Assembly (NCBI RefSeq): GCF_016862375.1
Contig: NZ_BOMV01000077.1
Coordinates: forward strand, 124,001-188,000
Source of the DNA: Paractinoplanes rishiriensis
GTDB taxonomy: Bacteria > Actinomycetota > Actinomycetes > Mycobacteriales > Micromonosporaceae
Length of the DNA: 64,000 bases
Direction: 5' to 3'
This document shows, piece after piece, positions 8,055 through 14,957 of the stretch. The first letter of the stretch is position 1. The number at the start of each line of letters is the position of its first letter. Below the pieces are notes generated by a model. The model saw only the letters and a list, made by a program, of their open reading frames with translations. It did not search any database and was not told the DNA's origin. Both the position numbers and the translations under genes were made by a program.

Positions 8055-10357
8055 GGGCCGGCCTCCGGCGGATCGTGACCGCCGCAAGCCTGGTGCCCGC
8101 CGTGCTGCTCGCCGCGGCCTGCCAGATCGGGGACGAACCGGACGTGCGGGAGTCCGCGCCGGCCACGTCCGCGCACGGCGCGCTGAGCGAGGGCGCCGCG
8201 GACGCACCGATCGGGCAGCCGACTCCGAGCGGTAAGGTCAGCCTCGCCGACGCGCTGCCCGGCGACATGCGCCCGAAGCAGCCGCCGGCGCAGGCCGGAC
8301 CCATGCTGGACGGGCAGGCGCTGCCCACCAACCAGTGGTGGACCTCGGCCCTGACCGGCTCGCTGGAGCAGCCGATCTGGGCCCGTCCGCTGGCCGTCAA
8401 GAACGTCGGCAACGGACTCGCGGTCAGCTCGGCGGCAGCCACCGCGTCCGCGAACGCGATCGTGACGCCGTTCCGGCCGGCGCTGACGGTGACCGGCCCG
8501 GTCAGCACCGCGAAGGTCGTCGGGTACGGCGCCTTCCATGTGGTCTTGCGTGCCGAACTCCGCGACGGCGGCTCGGTGGAGATCACCGTGGTGCAGGGCA
8601 GCCCGCTGCTCTACCTCGACTTCGAGGGCGTCACGCCGTCGATCACCGCGACCGGCGCGGTCCGCCGGGTCGGTGGTGGCGGGCCGCTGGCCCAGCTGAC
8701 CGTCGCCGGCCAGCGCTGGGACGTGCAGGCCGAGGACGGCGCCGGCTGGCGTCAGGACGGCAACCGGTTCACCGTGAACGGGTCCGACCGGACCGCGATC
8801 GTGGTGTCGAGGGTGCCGGACCGGGTGGACACCGCCGGGTGGAGCGAGGCGCTGGCCGGTGCGGCCGGTGATCCGGTGACCCGGACGACCTCGTACCTGG
8901 CCCATGACGGCGCCGCGGGCACGGTGACCCAGACCCTGGCGGCGGAACGCCGGTCCGGCAAGCCGGCCGTCTGGGCGCTGCTGCCGCACCAGCAGACATA
9001 CCTGGTCCGCGACGGCGGCACACAACCGATCGAGGGAACGTACTCGGACGCGATCGGGACGCTCTCGGTGGTGCGGTCCGCAGCCGTCCGGGTCCGGGTG
9101 CCCATGCCCGGCCTGGTCACCGAGGTGCCGGTGGTCCCGCTGACCGGTCCGGCGCGGGCCGCGGTGCTCGCCGACCTCGACCGGGACCTGGCCGACAAGC
9201 CGGCGACCGCGAACGGCGGCAGCTACTTCGGCCTGAAGGAACTGGGCCGGCTGGCCACCGTCGCCGAGGTCGCCAAGGGCATCGGCGCCCTGCCCCAGCA
9301 GCAGGCGGCGTTGCGCCGGCTGCGGACCGGGCTGGTCGACTGGCTGACCTACGACGGGCCGGGCGACACCCGGTACTTCGCCTACGACCGGACCTGGGGC
9401 GGGCTGATCGCGGTGCCCGCCGAGTTCGGGAGCGGCGATTACAACGACCATCATTTCCAGTACGGGTACCTGGTGCGCGCCGCGGCGGTGCTGGCCGAGG
9501 CCGACCCCGGGTTCCTCCGCGACTACGGCAGCGGGGTCAGCCTGGTGGCGCGTGACTTCAGCGGCACCCTGTCGGCGAACGGGCCGGACGGGTTCCCGCC
9601 GTTCCGGGTGTTCAACGCCTATCTCGGGCACTCGGCGGCGTCCGGGTTCGCCCCGTTCGCCGACGGCAACAACCAGGAGTCGTCGAGCGAGGCGGTCGCG
9701 GCCTGGGAGGCGGTCACCCGCTGGGGCCTGGTGTCCCGGGATGCCGGCCTCACGGCGTACGGCGTCACGCATTACGCCCTTGAGGCGGCGACCGCCCGGA
9801 TGTACTGGCTCGGGGAGAACCTCCAGCGTCCGGCCGGATACCGGCACACCGTGGCCGGGATCGTCTGGGACGCCAAGGTCGACCACGCCACCTGGTTCGA
9901 TCCGAAGGTGGAGTCGATCGTCGGCATCCAGTTGCTGCCGCTGACCTTCGGCTCGCTGTACCGCGGCGACGCCGGGCAGGTGGCGGCCCGGTCGGCCCGG
10001 CTCGGCAAGGACATCGGTGGACCGCCGCGGGCCTGGGGCGATCTGTTCGCCGCCGACCTCGCGGTGTCCGACCCGGCGGCGGCCCGGCAGCGCCTGACCG
10101 CGAAGCTGCCCCGGGAGGACAGCACCAGCCGGGCGATGGTCCGGTACTGGGTGGAGATGCTGGCCGCATACGGGTCACCGCAGCCCGCGGTGGTGGCGGA
10201 CGGGCCGTACGGCCTGGCCTTCGGCAGCGCCGACCATCCGCGGCTGCTCGCCGTCAACCCGACGACGGCCCCGGTGACGGTGACCTTCCGCAAGAAGGGT
10301 GAGATCGCCGCGACGGTGGTCGTGGACCCGGGACAGAGCGTCACGCGACGCCTCTGA
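8051..10357 (+). CDS. GH81 endo-beta-1,3-glucanase, predicted lipoprotein
   Basis: The 768-residue product begins with a signal sequence ending in LLAAAC (Cys24 a candidate lipidation site), followed by a low-complexity stretch and a family 81 domain. Recognisable GH81 signatures are LPTNQWWTS near the N terminus, FGSGDYNDHHFQYGY (D463-D466 region) and ADGNNQESSSEA (E543, E547), the segments that carry the catalytic acid and base. GH81 enzymes cut beta-1,3-glucans such as laminarin and curdlan by inversion. Being last in an operon with a glycan synthase and an export-type protein, it is more likely an editing or release hydrolase of the same polymer, as BcsZ is for cellulose, than a food enzyme (inference). 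Surface anchoring supports this. Confidence 0.88.
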   Translation: MRAGLRRIVTAASLVPAVLLAAACQIGDEPDVRESAPATSAHGALSEGAADAPIGQPTPSGKVSLADALPGDMRPKQPPAQAGPMLDGQALPTNQWWTSALTGSLEQPIWARPLAVKNVGNGLAVSSAAATASANAIVTPFRPALTVTGPVSTAKVVGYGAFHVVLRAELRDGGSVEITVVQGSPLLYLDFEGVTPSITATGAVRRVGGGGPLAQLTVAGQRWDVQAEDGAGWRQDGNRFTVNGSDRTAIVVSRVPDRVDTAGWSEALAGAAGDPVTRTTSYLAHDGAAGTVTQTLAAERRSGKPAVWALLPHQQTYLVRDGGTQPIEGTYSDAIGTLSVVRSAAVRVRVPMPGLVTEVPVVPLTGPARAAVLADLDRDLADKPATANGGSYFGLKELGRLATVAEVAKGIGALPQQQAALRRLRTGLVDWLTYDGPGDTRYFAYDRTWGGLIAVPAEFGSGDYNDHHFQYGYLVRAAAVLAEADPGFLRDYGSGVSLVARDFSGTLSANGPDGFPPFRVFNAYLGHSAASGFAPFADGNNQESSSEAVAAWEAVTRWGLVSRDAGLTAYGVTHYALEAATARMYWLGENLQRPAGYRHTVAGIVWDAKVDHATWFDPKVESIVGIQLLPLTFGSLYRGDAGQVAARSARLGKDIGGPPRAWGDLFAADLAVSDPAAARQRLTAKLPREDSTSRAMVRYWVEMLAAYGSPQPAVVADGPYGLAFGSADHPRLLAVNPTTAPVTVTFRKKGEIAATVVVDPGQSVTRRL

Positions 10358-10363
10358 GCCAAG

Positions 10364-10436
10364 TAGTGCCACGATGGCACCACTGCTGAGCCAACATGGC
10401 TTGCAGTGGTGCCATTCGTGTGCCACCATGGTGCCA
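10364..10436. promoter_or_regulatory. Operator series for the ribbon-helix-helix regulator
   Basis: Within 73 bases the octamer TGGTGCCA or its complement TGGCACCA occurs three times: 10375-10382 (TGGCACCA), 10407-10414 and 10429-10436 (TGGTGCCA), the last touching the ATG at 10436. The palindrome CACCATGGTG spans 10424-10433, and TGCCA-CGA-TGGCA lies at 10367-10379. Repeated short palindromes over a start codon are how ribbon-helix-helix repressors autoregulate. The role is inferred. Confidence 0.6.
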
Positions 10437-10948
10437 TGGACTTGACCTCGTATGTGAACAACCTCGGCCGTGAGTTCGCCACCCTGGCCGAATCCGGCGG
10501 TGCGGAGACACGCGCGCTGGTCGAGCGCCTGACCGGATCGCTGGAGTCGGCGATCCGGATGACCCTGCTGGACGCGCTGTCGGCCGCCGCCGACGAGATC
10601 ACCCGCGACCTGGCTCCGGGGTCGGTCGAGCTGCGACTGCGCGGCCGTGACCCGGAGTTCGTCGTGACGACACCCCCGGCCGAGCCGGCCGGTGGTGCCA
10701 CCGTGGCACCGGACGACGCCGAACTGCCGATCGCCGAGGACGGGCCGGCCGCCCGGATCAACGTGCGGATGCCCGAGCAGCTCAAGACCGCGATCGAGGA
10801 CGCCGCCGCCAAGGAGGGGCGCTCGGTCAACGCCTGGCTGGTCCGGGCGGCCGCCGCCGGCCTCCAGCGGTCCGACCGCGACCAGCGCCCGGAGCCGCGC
10901 GACGGCGGCAAACGGGCCAACCAGGGCTTCACCGGCTGGGTGCGCTGA
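10436..10948 (+). CDS. Ribbon-helix-helix (Arc/HicB-like) DNA-binding protein
   Basis: The 170-residue protein starts at ATG 10436. The C-terminal part (about residues 106-144, ARINVRMPEQLKTAIEDAAA, then EGRSVNAWLVRAAAAG) is a ribbon-helix-helix fold: a beta strand of alternating hydrophobics followed by two helices, as in Arc, MetJ and HicB antitoxins. The N-terminal half is helical and acidic (LTSYVNNLGREFATLAESG) and may sense or oligomerise. It heads an operon with a DUF4097 protein and an ABC exporter, and TGGTGCCA-type palindromes cover its start and recur inside its coding region, so it probably represses this operon. No toxin gene of HicA type is adjacent, so a toxin-antitoxin role is unlikely. 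Confidence 0.75.
   Translation: MDLTSYVNNLGREFATLAESGGAETRALVERLTGSLESAIRMTLLDALSAAADEITRDLAPGSVELRLRGRDPEFVVTTPPAEPAGGATVAPDDAELPIAEDGPAARINVRMPEQLKTAIEDAAAKEGRSVNAWLVRAAAAGLQRSDRDQRPEPRDGGKRANQGFTGWVR
10693..10710. promoter_or_regulatory. Intragenic copy of the operator palindrome
   Basis: GGTGCCAC-C-GTGGCACC (10694-10710) is a perfect 17-base inverted repeat within the ribbon-helix-helix gene, between its N-terminal region and DNA-binding domain. It contains the octamer TGGTGCCA (10693-10700) found three times at the start codon. A downstream auxiliary operator, allowing looping or roadblock repression, is the likely meaning (inference). Confidence 0.5.
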
Positions 10949-11024
10949 CCGCACCGTCTGCCGCTCTCACTTCGCGTCCCTGACCTGCGGGGACGATCCA
11001 CCGACCCATGAACGGGGTACCACC

Positions 11025-11867
11025 ATGCCTGATTTCGCCACCCCCGAACCCATTTCCGTCACCGTCGACCTGAGCGTCGGCACCGTGCAGATCGCCGCGA
11101 GCGACCGCGCCGACACCGTCGTCGAGGTGCGCCCGACCGATCCGGCCGACCAGTCCGACGTCGAGGCCGCGCAGCAGGTCCGGGTCGACTTCAGCAACGG
11201 CACGCTGCGGGTCACCGGCCCGAAGCGCACCTTCGACTTCTCCCGCAAAACCCGGTCGGCCGACGTGTCGATCCAACTGCCCAGCGGTTCCCGGGTGACC
11301 GGTGGCGTCCAGGCCGGCGACGTCAGTGCCACCGGCGACCTGGGGGAGTGCCGGTTCAAGGCCGCCGCCGGCAACGTCCGGGTGGAACGCACCGGACCGC
11401 TGCGGGTGCACACGTCGGCCGGTCACGTGACCGCCGAGACCGTCACCGGCAACGCCGACCTCTCCACCGGCTCCGGCCGGATCCGGGTCGGCGCGATCGA
11501 GGGCAACGCGGTCGTCAAGAACTCCAACGGCGAGACCACCATCGACGCGGTCACCGGCGACGTCCGGGTCCGCGCGGCCAACGGCGAGATCACCGTGGGC
11601 CGGGCCGGCGCCGGCGTCGACGCGAAGTCGTCCAACGGCAGCATCCGGCTCGGCGAGGTGGTGCGCGGCCAGGTCGCGCTCGGCACCTCGATGGGCGACC
11701 TGGAGATCGGCATCGCCGAGGGCACCGCCGCCTGGCTCGAGGTCAACACGTCGTTCGGGCACGTCCGCAACCTGATGGAGAACGCCACCCGGCCGGGCGA
11801 CGCCGACCAGACCGTCGAGGTGCGCGGCACCACCTCGTACGGCGACATCACGATCCACCGCTCCTGA
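11025..11867 (+). CDS. DUF4097-type beta-strand repeat protein
   Basis: The 280-residue protein starts at ATG 11025. It has no signal peptide or membrane helix and consists of regularly spaced short strands (GNVRVERTGPLRVHTSAGHV, GSGRIRVGAIEGNAVVKNS, ANGEITVGRAGAGVDAKSSN), predicting a right-handed beta-helix or solenoid as in the DUF4097/DUF4098 (adhesin-like) family. Such proteins are common in actinobacteria beside RHH regulators and DrrAB-type transporters, but their function is unknown. The exporter ATPase follows after 13 bases, so the three genes are probably one transcript. It could be a cytosolic scaffold or sensor for the transporter; this is a guess from position. Confidence 0.75.
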   Translation: MPDFATPEPISVTVDLSVGTVQIAASDRADTVVEVRPTDPADQSDVEAAQQVRVDFSNGTLRVTGPKRTFDFSRKTRSADVSIQLPSGSRVTGGVQAGDVSATGDLGECRFKAAAGNVRVERTGPLRVHTSAGHVTAETVTGNADLSTGSGRIRVGAIEGNAVVKNSNGETTIDAVTGDVRVRAANGEITVGRAGAGVDAKSSNGSIRLGEVVRGQVALGTSMGDLEIGIAEGTAAWLEVNTSFGHVRNLMENATRPGDADQTVEVRGTTSYGDITIHRS

Positions 11868-11880
11868 GAGGAAAACCCCC

Positions 11881-12804
11881 ATGACCATCACCGTCACCGG
11901 TCTCCGCAAATCGTACGGCGACCAACTCGTGCTCGACGGACTGGACCTGCACGTCCCCGGCGGCACGGTGTTCGCGCTGCTCGGCGCGAACGGCGCCGGC
12001 AAGACCACCACCGTCAAGATCCTGTCCACGCTGATCCGGGCCGACGGCGGCGAGGCCCGGGTCGCCGGCCACGACGTCGCCCGCCAACCGGACGCGGTGC
12101 GCGCCGCGATCGGTGTCACCGGCCAGTTCTCCGCGGTCGACAAGCTGCTCACCGGCGAGGAGAACCTGCGGCTGATGGCCAACCTGCACCAGCTGTCCCG
12201 CGCCGAGGGCCGGCGGCGGGCCGCCGAGCTGCTCGACCAGTTCGGCCTCACCGACGCCGCGAAGAAGCCGGCCTCGACCTACTCCGGCGGCATGCTGCGG
12301 CGGCTCGACCTGGCGATGACCCTGGTCGGCAGCCCGCAGGTGATCTTCCTGGACGAGCCGACCACCGGCCTGGACCCGCGCAGCCGCCGGGACATGTGGC
12401 AGATCGTCCGCAACCTGGTGGCCGGCGGCGTCACCATCTTCCTCACCACCCAGTACCTGGAGGAGGCCGACGAACTGGCCGACCGGATCGCGGTGCTCGA
12501 CCACGGCCGGCTGGTCGCCGAGGGCACCGCCGAGGAGCTGAAGCGCCGCATTCCCGGTGGGCACGTACGCCTGAAGTTCGCCGCCCCGGACGACCTCGAC
12601 GCCGCCCTGCGGGTGCTCGACCAGGCGTCCCGCGACAGCGGCGAACTCGCCCTGCGGGTGCCCAGCGACGGCAGCCTGCGATCGCTGCGGACCCTGATCG
12701 GCCGGCTCGACGACCGGGCCGTGGAGGTCGACGAGCTGTCCGTGCACACACCCGACCTGGACGACGTGTTCCTGGCCCTCACTGAGAAGGTGACCTCCCG
12801 ATGA
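11881..12804 (+). CDS. DrrA-type ABC exporter ATP-binding subunit
   Basis: The 307-residue ABC ATPase is preceded by GAGAGGAAAA. Walker A is GANGAGKTTTVKIL, the signature is YSGGMLRRLDLAM, Walker B is VIFLDEPTTGLDPRSR, and the H-loop region reads FLTTQYLEEADELADRIAVL (Q at the usual H position, as in many DrrA/daunorubicin-resistance ATPases). The C-terminal tail of about 90 residues (HVRLKFAAPDDLDAALRVLD) also fits the DrrA family. It pairs with the ABC-2 permease that overlaps its stop by ATGA. The family exports drugs and lipids; the substrate here is unknown. A resistance role is possible but not shown, since no antibiotic biosynthesis genes lie in the window. Confidence 0.88.
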   Translation: MTITVTGLRKSYGDQLVLDGLDLHVPGGTVFALLGANGAGKTTTVKILSTLIRADGGEARVAGHDVARQPDAVRAAIGVTGQFSAVDKLLTGEENLRLMANLHQLSRAEGRRRAAELLDQFGLTDAAKKPASTYSGGMLRRLDLAMTLVGSPQVIFLDEPTTGLDPRSRRDMWQIVRNLVAGGVTIFLTTQYLEEADELADRIAVLDHGRLVAEGTAEELKRRIPGGHVRLKFAAPDDLDAALRVLDQASRDSGELALRVPSDGSLRSLRTLIGRLDDRAVEVDELSVHTPDLDDVFLALTEKVTSR

Positions 12805-13607
12805 CCGCACCCACCATCACCCCCGCCGGCCTCCCCTTCCACCCGCTGCGCGACTCCGCGACGATGCTGCGCCGCAACCTCAAGCGGATGCTCCGATATC
12901 CGTCGATGACCGTTCTGCTCGTCGGGATGCCGGTCGTCTTCCTGCTGCTTTTCGTCTACGTGTTCGGCGGCACCATGGGCGCCGGGCTCGGCGGCAGCGG
13001 CGGCCGCGCCGACTACGTCAACTACGTGGTGCCCGCGATCCTCCTGATGACCGTCACCTCCGTGGTCCAGGGCACCGCGATCTCGATCGCCATGGACATG
13101 ACCGAGGGCATCGTCGCCCGGTTCCGCACCATGCACATCGCCCGCGTGTCGGTGCTGACCGGCCACGTCGTGGGCAGCGTGATCCAGGCGATGATCGGCC
13201 TGTCCGCGGTGACCGGGGTGGCGCTGCTGGTCGGCTTCCGCCCCGAGGCCGACCTGGCCGGCTGGCTGCTCACCGCCGGCTTCCTGGCGGTGGTCACGTT
13301 CGCGTTCGTCTGGCTGGCCGTCGCCCTGGGCCTGGTCAGCAAGACCGTCGAGGTTGCCAGCAACGCCCCCATGCCGCTCATCCTGCTGCCGTTCCTGAGC
13401 AGCGGCTTCGTACCGACCGACTCGATGCCGGCCGGCCTGGCCTGGGTCGCCGAGCACCAGCCCTTCACCCCGGTCATCGAGACCCTGCGCAGCCTGCTGA
13501 TGGGCACGCCGGTCGGCAACAACGGGTGGATCGCGCTGGGCTGGTGCGCGGTGATCGCCCTGGGCGGCTACCTCTGGTCCAAGAAGCTCTACAACCGCGA
13601 GTACTGA
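12801..13607 (+). CDS. ABC-2 type exporter permease (DrrB-like)
   Basis: The 268-residue permease has six predicted membrane segments (including MTVLLVGMPVVFLLLFVYVF, then a segment around VPAILLMTVTSVVQG) and the DrrB-type pattern LLPFLSSGFVPTDSMP followed by VAEHQPFTPVIETLRSLLMG. The start overlaps the ATPase stop (12801-12804). It is the membrane half of the DrrAB-like exporter and ends the operon: a strong stem-loop lies 10 bases after its stop. Confidence 0.88.
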   Translation: MTAPTITPAGLPFHPLRDSATMLRRNLKRMLRYPSMTVLLVGMPVVFLLLFVYVFGGTMGAGLGGSGGRADYVNYVVPAILLMTVTSVVQGTAISIAMDMTEGIVARFRTMHIARVSVLTGHVVGSVIQAMIGLSAVTGVALLVGFRPEADLAGWLLTAGFLAVVTFAFVWLAVALGLVSKTVEVASNAPMPLILLPFLSSGFVPTDSMPAGLAWVAEHQPFTPVIETLRSLLMGTPVGNNGWIALGWCAVIALGGYLWSKKLYNREY

Positions 13608-13617
13608 GACACCGACA

Positions 13618-13654
13618 CCCGCGAGCCGGCCGTTTCGAACGGCCGGCTCGCGGG
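13618..13654. terminator. Bidirectional stem-loop between convergent genes
   Basis: A perfect 17-bp stem (arms 13618-13634 and 13638-13654, left arm CCCGCGAGCCGGCCGTT) closes on a three-base TCG loop between the stops of the ABC permease (13607) and the minus-strand lectin-like gene (13661). There is no T-run, which is usual for high-GC actinomycete terminators. It can serve both genes. Confidence 0.8.
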
Positions 13655-13660
13655 CGCCGG

Positions 13661-14815
13661 TCAGTTGCTGACCAGCTGCCAGTTGGCCCAGGTAGCCTGC
13701 CGGGCGGCGGTCTCCTGGGTGAAGTACACCCGCCCGTCCATCCCGCGACCGAAGACCCAGTGCCGTCCGGCGAGGCTGAGCGCGACCGGGTCGCCGCTGA
13801 AGGTTCCGTTCGGGATCGGCGCCCAACCCGACAGCCCGCCGTCGGTGACCCGGATCCGCCGGTAGGTGAAGTCGGCGAACCGGCCGTACATCACCGCCGC
13901 GCCGTCGGCGTGATCGGTCACGCCGCTGAGGTCGCCCGAAGGGTCGCCGGGAGTCCGGGCCCACGACGTCCAACCCAGGTTGGTGCCGATCGGGTGGAAC
14001 GATCGCGTGAACAGCGCCTGCCAGCTGGTCGATGCCATCACCACGGGCACCCGTTCACCATTGCGGGTGCGCATCAGTGCGGCGCCGTAGCGGCCGCTGC
14101 CCGTCCAGTGCTTCTCGAACGGCTGGAGCCGGCTTGCCAGGTTGAACTCGGATCCGTTGAAGGTCGAGACGAAGGCCTGTCCTCCGGGACCGGCCATGAA
14201 GATCACCGGATGGCCCTGGTGCTGATTGATCACCGTGGGAGTGCCGTGGGTGCCGGGCACGCCACCGGCGATGTTCCAGCCGGACCAGTCGTCGTAGCCC
14301 CGGCCGGATTGCCCGGCGAAATAGACGCGGTTGTCGAGGCCGCGCACCACCACCTTGGCATAGCTGTGTGCGTCGGTCACCAGCGACGGCGTGCCGATCA
14401 TGGCGCCGTTCGACAGCACCTTCCAGCCGCACCAGACCGTGCCGAACCAGCAGTGCCGCCGGTTGTAGACAACCGCCCCGTCGCCGGTGCGCCGGCCGAC
14501 CACCACGAGGTTGTCGTCGTTGAGCCGGATGGCCGCGAGCCCGTCGGTCAACCGCACGCCGTCCAGCCGGTTCCAGCCGCTCCACCGGACCCGGTCGGCG
14601 CCGGCCTCCTCGTCCCAGACGTGGTAGGCGGCGCCGTCCCGGCCGACCACGAACACCTCGGCCCGGCCGTCCACATTGACGGCGACGGCAGGCGCTGATC
14701 CGTTCGTGACCACCGGCGGCTCGGCGGCGTGCGCGGCCGGCGCACCGGCGGGGAACACCGCTGCGGACAGGGCCAGGACGGCGGCGGCGACTGCGGTTAC
14801 CCGCTGAGGTCTCAT
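13661..14815 (-). CDS. Secreted lectin-like beta-propeller protein (PLL/tectonin type)
   Basis: The 384-residue protein has a Sec signal peptide (RVTAVAAAVLALSAAVFPAG, ending near AHAAEPP). The mature part is about seven repeats of roughly 50 residues with the pattern VFVVGRDGAAYHVWD followed by WSGWNRLDG, and later VVVRGLDNRVYFAGQ and DWSGWN. This is typical of PLL-like, fucose-lectin or tectonin propellers that bind glycans. No catalytic residues are recognisable, so it is more likely a secreted lectin or adhesin than a hydrolase. The start at ATG 14815 has no clear Shine-Dalgarno sequence. The promoter gap to the divergent DedA gene contains two perfect palindromes, so expression is probably specifically controlled. 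Confidence 0.75.
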   Translation of the reverse strand: MRPQRVTAVAAAVLALSAAVFPAGAPAAHAAEPPVVTNGSAPAVAVNVDGRAEVFVVGRDGAAYHVWDEEAGADRVRWSGWNRLDGVRLTDGLAAIRLNDDNLVVVGRRTGDGAVVYNRRHCWFGTVWCGWKVLSNGAMIGTPSLVTDAHSYAKVVVRGLDNRVYFAGQSGRGYDDWSGWNIAGGVPGTHGTPTVINQHQGHPVIFMAGPGGQAFVSTFNGSEFNLASRLQPFEKHWTGSGRYGAALMRTRNGERVPVVMASTSWQALFTRSFHPIGTNLGWTSWARTPGDPSGDLSGVTDHADGAAVMYGRFADFTYRRIRVTDGGLSGWAPIPNGTFSGDPVALSLAGRHWVFGRGMDGRVYFTQETAARQATWANWQLVSN

Positions 14816-14832
14816 GCGCGAAATATCGCATC

Positions 14833-14844
14833 TTTACCGGTAAA
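14833..14844. promoter_or_regulatory. Perfect 12-bp palindrome TTTACCGGTAAA
   Basis: TTTACCGGTAAA lies 18 bases upstream of the lectin-like gene's ATG (minus strand), inside its likely promoter. Its perfect symmetry and AT-rich ends suit a dimeric repressor site. The cognate regulator is unknown. Confidence 0.4.
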
Positions 14845-14879
14845 ATCCCGTATTCGGTCGCGGCGCGTCGGGGGTCCGC

Positions 14880-14903
14880 GGGGGTGGTGTTAACACCACC
14901 CCC
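14880..14903. promoter_or_regulatory. Perfect 24-bp palindrome in the divergent promoter gap
   Basis: The left arm GGGGGTGGTGTT (14880-14891) is followed directly by its exact reverse complement (14892-14903) with no loop. It lies 65 bases upstream of the lectin-like gene and 55 bases upstream of the DedA start. With no spacer it is a poor terminator and a good dimer-binding operator; the AACACC/GGTGTT core recalls TetR or LacI sites. Function is inferred. Confidence 0.5.
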
Positions 14904-14957
14904 GATCGGCGTGCCTGCACCATCGCGGCGCATTTCCATGATTCGTACGGTCGAAGG

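Noticed and set aside
10436..10948. HicB-like antitoxin of a toxin-antitoxin pair
   Set aside because: No small toxin gene lies next to it; it heads an operon with DUF4097 and an exporter, so a plain regulator is the better reading.
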